From an uncultured Caryophanales bacterium (GTDB taxonomy: Bacteria; Bacillota_I; Bacilli_A; RF39; UBA660), in NCBI GenBank assembly GCA_946544685.1, contig CAMNML010000012.1, forward strand, positions 1 to 21,372: a stretch of 21,372 nt of DNA, given 5' to 3'. Position 1 is the first letter of the stretch. Each line of letters begins with the position of its first letter. The translations under genes and the position numbers were made by a program. Of the stretch, positions 16,484 to 21,372 are shown piece by piece. The notes under the pieces were generated by a model, which was given only the letters and a program-made list of their open reading frames with translations, made no database searches and was not told the DNA's origin.

Positions 16484-16486
16484 ACA

Positions 16487-18643
16487 TTATTCATCACTAA
16501 AGAAATCATCAAAAAATTGATCATCAGTAATTTTATTATCATCAAAACTATCACTCTCAGAATCAAATGAATCAATATCGCTCTTTATATCATCAAACGA
16601 TTCATCGATAACTTCAAATGATTCATCAGCTTTATTATCTTTTTCAACTGTTTCATTTTTCTTATTAGAACTATTAGCTTGTTTTTCTCTTTCCTCTTCA
16701 GCTTCTAATTCAGCAATTTTAGCATCAATTCTTTTTACCAAATCATCAACATCAAAAGAATTGTTAGGTTTAGGAGCTTGTCTATTACCGATAAATGGAT
16801 TATTGGCAGCTGGCATTCCACCCATTGGCATTCCACCCATTGGCATTCCACCAAATGGCATTCCACCAAAAGAAGGACCACCTGGAGTAAATGGTTGACT
16901 ACCATTCATCATTTTATTAATGCTTTCTTCTTTAGCCTTTTGAACATACCCTTTTATATCAAATAACTGTATGTCATGTTTAACACGAGTTGGATACGTA
17001 GCTTTAGGATAAGTTTTACCCCATAAGTTTTCTTTTTCCATTTGCCAATTAGGCTTCATTTTAGTCTTAAAAGGCATCATACGAAGACGTAAAATAATCA
17101 TCGTCCATTGAGGCAAACGCTGCAAATCACTAACAGTAACAAGCGGCATAGAAGAAGTCTTCTCCTTCTCTTTAGATTTAACCTCACCACACATTTTACT
17201 TATCTCTTCCAAAGCTGCAATTTCACTACTAATAAGGTAAATAATGTTACCACAGTTACCCTTAATTGTATCTCCTTCTTCTTTACCATAAACTTTAGAA
17301 AGCTGTGCATAATTTTGAATTATAAAATTAAACCTAATATTTCTACTACGTGCAGCTGTAACCATTGTTGTAACATCTTTTAAAGGTGGCATATTAGCAA
17401 ACTCATCTAGAATAAAATTAGTTCTATAAGGTAATTTACCACCACATTCCTGTGCAACATCAATTAATGTTTCGTAACATTGTTTAATAAAAATAGTAAC
17501 TAAAGAATGATATGTTTTTTTCTCATCTTGAATAACCAAGAAAACTGCAGTCTTCTTTCTACCAATTTCCTTCATATCAAAATCACTATGAGATAACATT
17601 TCACTCAAATTTTGTCTTGAAGTAAAAAGTTTTACCTTTTGTTTAAAAACAGATAAAATACTACCCTTAGTATCACTTGGCGCCATCAAAGTACTCGAAG
17701 CATTTACATATGCAGGACTAGCAGGATCTTTAGTATTAAAATATTCTTTAACATATGTACTTCCCGCAAATTTTTCTTCACCTATAGTAGTCATTAAATT
17801 AATAGAATTTAAATTAATTTGTTCTTCAGTAGCATCATCAAATAAAGCCAACGCTAAACCACAAAAATAGTCAGCACTAGTTTTCTCCCAAAAAGGATCC
17901 GCATTACTGCTTTTTTCATCATAAAGAATATTCATAGCAAGGTCATCTAAAAGTTCATTAGCCTTATCTTGATTCCCCTCTTTAAATAATGAATAAGGAA
18001 GACCTAATGGATTCCATGAATTTCCTTTCTGTGGATCACGAAAATTAAGAAGAACAATATTATAACCTTTTTCTCTTAACTCAACAGCATTATTCTCATA
18101 TATCTCACCTTTAGGGTCAGTTATAATCATTGATTCTCCCTTTTTAGCAAGAGACTTAACCATTGGTTGAACAAGCATTTCAGTTTTACCACTACCTGTA
18201 GAACCAATAATTAAATTATGATATTCTCCATTATCAACCCACATTTCCTTACCATTATTAATTAATGGAATACCAGCATACTGAGAACTCTCATCCGATG
18301 GATGAACCATCTTTAAAACCTTTTTCATTTCTTTTGTAGTAAGCCATCTAGAATAATTTTTTTCTTTTTTAGGACTAGTAGAAATACCAACGCCTTTTTC
18401 CATTTCATAAAAATGCGAAGTAACACTAGTAATAATAACTATTAAAATAATAACGTACAATACCAAAGTTGCAATAACATATTTTGCTTCAAACGCAGGA
18501 AGCGGATTAAACCCAGAAAAAGTACCAGTTTGAGCTAAAGAAGATAAATTCAAAATAATTAAACAAACTAAGTACAATAAAAACAAACTAAATAAAAGAA
18601 AAATAGCGATATCCTTAGGTTCAGCTCTAAATTTAAGTTTCAT
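16487..18643 (-). CDS. VirD4/TraG-type coupling protein (type IV secretion ATPase)
   Basis: 718 aa. In conjugation and type IV secretion such proteins recruit DNA or protein substrates to the membrane channel. Two N-terminal membrane segments (about 12-37 and 54-74) are followed by Walker A IIGSTGSGKTEM at about 147-154, MIITDPKGEIYENN, GNSWNPLGLPYSL, Walker B NFILDEFANMPPL, and FNFIIQNYAQLSKVYG, which are the TraG/VirD4 core motifs. The C-terminal quarter is unusual: a GGMP-rich linker (near 16808-16870) and a strongly acidic tail full of DES and SFDD units. The open frame extends seven codons upstream, but ATG at 18643 has AGGAGG upstream. It has its own promoter at 18685-18713 and follows the pilin/peptidase pair. 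Confidence 0.93.
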   Translation of the reverse strand: MKLKFRAEPKDIAIFLLFSLFLLYLVCLIILNLSSLAQTGTFSGFNPLPAFEAKYVIATLVLYVIILIVIITSVTSHFYEMEKGVGISTSPKKEKNYSRWLTTKEMKKVLKMVHPSDESSQYAGIPLINNGKEMWVDNGEYHNLIIGSTGSGKTEMLVQPMVKSLAKKGESMIITDPKGEIYENNAVELREKGYNIVLLNFRDPQKGNSWNPLGLPYSLFKEGNQDKANELLDDLAMNILYDEKSSNADPFWEKTSADYFCGLALALFDDATEEQINLNSINLMTTIGEEKFAGSTYVKEYFNTKDPASPAYVNASSTLMAPSDTKGSILSVFKQKVKLFTSRQNLSEMLSHSDFDMKEIGRKKTAVFLVIQDEKKTYHSLVTIFIKQCYETLIDVAQECGGKLPYRTNFILDEFANMPPLKDVTTMVTAARSRNIRFNFIIQNYAQLSKVYGKEEGDTIKGNCGNIIYLISSEIAALEEISKMCGEVKSKEKEKTSSMPLVTVSDLQRLPQWTMIILRLRMMPFKTKMKPNWQMEKENLWGKTYPKATYPTRVKHDIQLFDIKGYVQKAKEESINKMMNGSQPFTPGGPSFGGMPFGGMPMGGMPMGGMPAANNPFIGNRQAPKPNNSFDVDDLVKRIDAKIAELEAEEEREKQANSSNKKNETVEKDNKADESFEVIDESFDDIKSDIDSFDSESDSFDDNKITDDQFFDDFFSDE
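16808..16868. repeat. 15-bp tandem repeat encoding the GGMP-M/F units
   Basis: Four consecutive units of the type GGCATTCCACCCATT (with one variant CCAAAT), coding for Gly-Gly-Met-Pro plus Met or Phe in the VirD4-like protein. It is expected to be length-variable by slippage in steps of five residues. Confidence 0.85.
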
Positions 18644-18684
18644 ATTTCCTCCTATATAATTCAAAAAGATAATAAACTATAAAT

Positions 18685-18713
18685 ATTATACACTTACTAA
18701 AATTTATATTCAA
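18685..18713 (-). promoter_or_regulatory. Promoter of the VirD4-like gene
   Basis: TTGAAT (18713-18708) and TATAAT (18690-18685) on the minus strand, 17-nt spacer, about 40 nt upstream of the ATG. Confidence 0.72.
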
Positions 18714-18729
18714 GAATAACAATTAAAAA

Positions 18730-19497
18730 TTAATACGTACATGATGTATACCTTTTAGAAGTCTTATGATCAAATTGATATAAATCCTCACAATGCATCA
18801 TAGGTTGACTATAAAAAAATTTATCAATTATAAACTCAATCTTCCCATCATTAAAAACATCTAAAACCTTATTTACAACCATAATCTCTAAATTAGAAAT
18901 ACTATCAGAAGTATTAAATTTTATATCATAAAAAGTACCATCATCTATAACATAAACAGCCGAAAAGAAATTAGATGAATTCAAATCAGTATAATTTGAA
19001 ACAGAAACAATCTTTTCAAGAATACCATCCTTATCCAAATCATAATCAAATGAAGAATAAACATAATTACTAGAATTTGTAATTATACCTTTAAAATTAA
19101 TATAATCATCAACAAATGAAGAAGGAACATCTTCATAATCAAAACCAAAAGAAATAATATTAACCTTATTCTTATTTGTAACAGCAAACACCTCATAATC
19201 AGAATTTATATTATTTTTTTCCTTATCATATAAATATAATCCTTTTGAAAACCCTAGATAATATTTTCCAATATATTCATCACCAGAAAAAATATCATAT
19301 TTTTTAGATATAAATTTATGATAATTTTTTATATAATTCCATGAATTATTTCTATAAACAAAAATGCCGTTTACATCATTAACAATTACAAAATCTTTTC
19401 TTATAAAAGAATTTATAATTAAAAAAACAAAATAGATAAAAAATAATATTACAAATAATAAAATATAATTTTTCTTATCATAAAACTTTTCACTCAT
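18730..19497 (-). CDS. Membrane-anchored hypothetical protein with a DxDxDG calcium-binding-like motif
   Basis: 255 aa. One N-terminal membrane segment (about 12-31, ILLFVILFFIYFVFLIINSF) after a short cytoplasmic KKN segment, then an extracellular domain rich in Asn, Asp, Ser and Tyr. The stretch FDYDLDKDGILEKIVSV (near 145-160) matches a DxDxDGxxE calcium loop as in EF-hand-like or FG-GAP/VCBS repeats. No enzyme motif is seen, and I recognise no family. The frame is open further upstream (to 19605), but ATG at 19497 with GAGGGAT upstream is the better start. It begins 1 nt after the stop of the pilin/peptidase gene, so the two are coupled and probably work on the cell surface together. Confidence 0.75.
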   Translation of the reverse strand: MSEKFYDKKNYILLFVILFFIYFVFLIINSFIRKDFVIVNDVNGIFVYRNNSWNYIKNYHKFISKKYDIFSGDEYIGKYYLGFSKGLYLYDKEKNNINSDYEVFAVTNKNKVNIISFGFDYEDVPSSFVDDYINFKGIITNSSNYVYSSFDYDLDKDGILEKIVSVSNYTDLNSSNFFSAVYVIDDGTFYDIKFNTSDSISNLEIMVVNKVLDVFNDGKIEFIIDKFFYSQPMMHCEDLYQFDHKTSKRYTSCTY

Positions 19498-19498
19498 T

Positions 19499-20554
19499 TT
19501 ATCCCTCATTCTTAAACAAAACAGCACGAGTAACACCACCAACTGCATAATCTGTAAACAAATCAACAGCATTATGCCCTGGATCAAAAATATAAACAGT
19601 ATCACCTACAACTCTATCAACAGCAACCCAGTGTCCACCATTTCTAACACCAATCATAACATAATATCCCTGTTTTTGCCATGCATCAATTTGAGCAGCT
19701 TTTTGTGATTTAGAACCACTTAAACCTGGATTATCTACAACTTTGAAATTAGGTGCAACACTATCCCATGTTCCCCACATAAGTCCACCGCCAGCAGAAA
19801 AACCAGCATGTTGAACAAAAACACCAGGATTAAAATCGTCAACAAGTAAAGTAGTACCAGACATTGCAATTAAAATAGATGTAGAAGTAGCATAACAACC
19901 AATACCACATATAGTATTAGGCCCCAATCTATTACTACCCCATCTTGGATCACATTGCTTCCATGTAGCATAATCACCAAGAGATCTAACAAGAGCACTT
20001 CCAGTAGCCGTACCTCTTGTAGAAGTATACTCCGAAACACCAGTACTACCAGTACGATAATCAACAAATTCTTTTTTTCCACCTACATAATTACAATTTT
20101 CATCATATCCAGCTTGATCACTCATTAAACCAGGACATAACCTAGAAGCACTGCTTTCTTCAACATCACAATTAAATGGATTTGTCATACAAGTAAGGCA
20201 ACTATTAAATGTATTATCAGAACCAAAAGCAAAAGAAAAAACAGTTCTTATAATAGGAATTAAAAAGAAAATAACAAATGCAGCTAAAATATTATGAACC
20301 ATTTTTTTCTTAGCCTTTTCCATCTCATCAGCAACTTTTCCAGAAATAATTACTTTTAAAAAGGAAATAATACCCATAATAACCAATAATAAAGGAACAA
20401 TTATCCTAACTATCACTAAAATAATTGAAATAAAAGATGCAAAAACAAAAGGAAATCTCTTATCGTTACCACAAACAACATAATCAGCAGCACGCACAAT
20501 ATTAGGTGACATTAATAAAACAAATAACAAAAATTTCTTAAAAAACTTGTTCAT
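19499..20554 (-). CDS. VirB2/TrbC-like two-helix membrane domain fused to a C39-like peptidase
   Basis: 351 aa. A signal peptide (residues 1-22, cleavage after NIVRA) is followed by two membrane helices (about 36-66 and 86-111) separated by a short charged loop (SGKVADEMEKAKKK), the layout of type IV pilin or TrbC/VirB2-type subunits. A Cys-rich linker follows. Residues about 195-345 resemble a C39-like papain-fold peptidase: WKQCDPRWG, then ICGIGCYATSTS with the probable nucleophile Cys220, NGGHWVAVDRV with His308 and YIFDPGH with Asp324. Start ATG at 20554 is chosen by GAGGTGTGAT upstream. It is the first gene of the transfer cluster; a lytic or cell-wall-cutting role in building the channel is a reasonable inference. 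Confidence 0.78.
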   Translation of the reverse strand: MNKFFKKFLLFVLLMSPNIVRAADYVVCGNDKRFPFVFASFISIILVIVRIIVPLLLVIMGIISFLKVIISGKVADEMEKAKKKMVHNILAAFVIFFLIPIIRTVFSFAFGSDNTFNSCLTCMTNPFNCDVEESSASRLCPGLMSDQAGYDENCNYVGGKKEFVDYRTGSTGVSEYTSTRGTATGSALVRSLGDYATWKQCDPRWGSNRLGPNTICGIGCYATSTSILIAMSGTTLLVDDFNPGVFVQHAGFSAGGGLMWGTWDSVAPNFKVVDNPGLSGSKSQKAAQIDAWQKQGYYVMIGVRNGGHWVAVDRVVGDTVYIFDPGHNAVDLFTDYAVGGVTRAVLFKNEG

Positions 20555-20574
20555 ATCACACCTCAACTATAAAT

Positions 20575-20603
20575 AGTTTAACACATTACAAAAACTAAAT
20601 CAA
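20575..20603 (-). promoter_or_regulatory. Promoter of the pilin/peptidase gene
   Basis: TTGATT (20603-20598) and TAAACT (20580-20575) on the minus strand with a 17-nt spacer, 20 nt before the start codon. Confidence 0.55.
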
Positions 20604-20606
20604 TAT

Positions 20607-20646
20607 AAGAAAAGAACCGTTACATTTTTATTATATAACAGTTCTT
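20607..20646 (-). terminator. Terminator downstream of the broken Rpn-type gene
   Basis: AAGAACTGTTA and TAACGGTTCTT on the minus strand (20646-20636 with 20622-20612) form an 11-bp stem with one G-T pair, followed by TTTCTTAT. It separates the gene remnant from the promoter of the transfer cluster. Confidence 0.65.
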
Positions 20647-20650
20647 TAAT

Positions 20651-21018
20651 CTAATTTAAATTTTCTATATCAACAATAGATAAACCAGTTATCGTTGAAA
20701 TAACATTAACATCAAGACCTTGTTCTAATAATCTCTTAGCTATTTGAAGTTTTTCACTATGCTACCCTTTAAAAATCCATCTCGTTCGCCTTCATCTTTA
20801 ATAGAATTCATAAGCTTCTTTTGAACAAACTCATAATCATATTCATCTACAAACTTGTTATTCATACCCAATCTCCTTAATTCCTCAATGATAAAATAAT
20901 TAGGATCAGCCTTATCAACTATAGAATACATTTCATCATAACTAGTACAAGAAAATAATCTTAATCTTTTATCAATTTCGTTACTTCTATGATAACATAC
21001 TTTGTTAAATATTGGCAA
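20651..21018 (-). pseudogene. Broken Rpn/PD-(D/E)XK transposase-family gene (C-terminal part)
   Basis: The first frame (from about 21018, ending 20740) reads ...NEIDKRLRLFSCTSYDEMYS, NYFIIEELRRLGMNNKFVDE and YDYEFVQKKLMNSIKDEGERDG, then runs off frame. In another frame, sequence down to the TAG at 20651 continues with HSEKLQIAKRLLEQGLDVNV and ITGLSIVDIENLN. Joined, this matches the neighbouring gene at 21179-21372, so a frameshift near 20758-20765 has split it. The N-terminal catalytic PD-(D/E)XK portion is missing too (a stop lies 10 nt upstream of 21018). The C-terminal 'IAKKLLE-G-D...I..ITGLS..EI' pattern is typical of Rpn-family proteins. Non-functional remnant. Confidence 0.65.
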
Positions 21019-21060
21019 GATTAAAAACTAATACAAATGAGTGATTTTTATAAATAATTA

Positions 21061-21090
21061 TAAAAAAAATACAGATAATTAAAATCTGTA
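21061..21090 (-). terminator. Hairpin with U-tract in the intergenic stretch
   Basis: TACAGAT (21070-21076) and ATCTGTA (21084-21090) form an 8-bp stem (with one flanking A-T pair) and, on the minus strand, eight T follow. It is a second terminator between the two Rpn-type genes. Confidence 0.6.
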
Positions 21091-21155
21091 TAAATAAAAA
21101 ATTAAAATCAGTAAAAATATAATTACAAATAATAAATAATTGTAATTTCGAAAAA

Positions 21156-21188
21156 AATGAAAAAAAAGTATAGTTTTTCTATACTTTT
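21156..21188 (-). terminator. Terminator of the partial Rpn-type gene
   Basis: A 10-bp perfect stem, AAAAGTATAG with CTATACTTTT (21164-21173 and 21179-21188), 5-nt loop; on the minus strand T7-8 follows. The stop codon of the gene lies in the stem. Confidence 0.75.
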
Positions 21189-21372
21189 AAATTATTGATT
21201 TCTTCTATACTTAATCCAGTACATTCAGAGATAAAATCAATATCTAAATTTTTTTCTAGCATCTTCTTAGCTATTTCAAGTTTTTCATCAATCTTTCCTT
21301 TTTCATAACCCTCATCCTTAATAGAATTCATAAGCTTCTTTTGAACAAACTCATAATCATATTCATCAACAA
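21179..21372 (-). CDS. Rpn/PD-(D/E)XK nuclease transposase-family protein, C-terminal part only
   Basis: 64 codons enter from the right edge and end in TAG at 21179. They read VDEYDYEFVQKKLMNSIKDE, GYEKGKIDEKLEIAKKMLEK and NLDIDFISECTGLSIEEINN. The pattern of a charged helix followed by 'EIAKKML...IDFI.E.TGLSIEEI' is the usual C-terminus of Rpn-like recombination-promoting nucleases. The catalytic domain, if present, lies outside the window. It is a close paralogue of the broken copy at 20651-21018, with 47 identical bases (20801-20847 and 21321-21367). Confidence 0.65.
   Translation of the reverse strand, partial: VDEYDYEFVQKKLMNSIKDEGYEKGKIDEKLEIAKKMLEKNLDIDFISECTGLSIEEINNLKV

Noticed and set aside
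16808..16868. Possible CRISPR array
   Set aside because: The units are contiguous 15-bp coding repeats without spacers, inside a gene frame.
16778..16966. 62-aa plus-strand frame with HSTHW repeats
   Set aside because: It is the antisense reading of the GGMP repeat in the VirD4-like gene.

Overview
The window comes from an AT-rich, low-GC Gram-positive bacterium, most likely an uncultured gut-type member of the Bacilli/Erysipelotrichia/RF39 neighbourhood. The evidence is the hrcA-grpE-dnaK order with CIRCE operators, a DnaK without the Gram-negative insertion, an RNA polymerase delta subunit, strong GAGGTGAT-type ribosome binding sites about 3 nt before many starts, and Bacillus-like neighbourhoods (AI-2E protein near alaS, DUF1934-like gene near rpoE). 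MurC and a class A PBP show that it makes peptidoglycan, so it is not a wall-less mollicute. All stops I could read are TAA or TAG; none is TGA.

Layout. 1-3118 is the heat-shock operon hrcA-grpE-dnaK on the minus strand (dnaK runs off the left edge), controlled by a consensus promoter flanked by two CIRCE operators. GrpE carries an extraordinary N-terminal cysteine-rich repeat. 3153-4025 is dinD with its promoter. 4118-6923 is an accessory cassette between two almost identical direct repeats (279 and 275 bp) made from the dinD 5' end and promoter. It holds a ClpX-like AAA+ unfoldase with a novel N-terminal region, a tightly coupled 118-residue partner, a cluster of four stem-loops, and two 5'-truncated gene fragments at its edges. 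7205-9878 returns to the backbone: vanZ-like, murC, rpoE (delta) and a DUF1934-like gene. 9991-11949 is a class A PBP, the only complete plus-strand gene. 11975-16063 is an operon of an AI-2E family membrane protein, a dNMP-kinase-like P-loop protein, cmk and an unusually compact alaS. 16139-20554 holds a rhodanese, a VirD4/TraG-type coupling ATPase, a coupled lipid-anchored or membrane-anchored protein of unknown function, and a pilin-like protein fused to a C39-like peptidase, which suggests a type IV secretion or conjugation module. 20651-21372 contains two related Rpn/PD-(D/E)XK-type C-terminal regions, the first one broken.

The best candidates for something undescribed are the dinD-flanked ClpX-like cassette with its structured RNA, the metallothionein-like GrpE, and the pilin-peptidase fusion next to a coupling protein. 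All functional statements rest on reading motifs by eye; no database search was possible.
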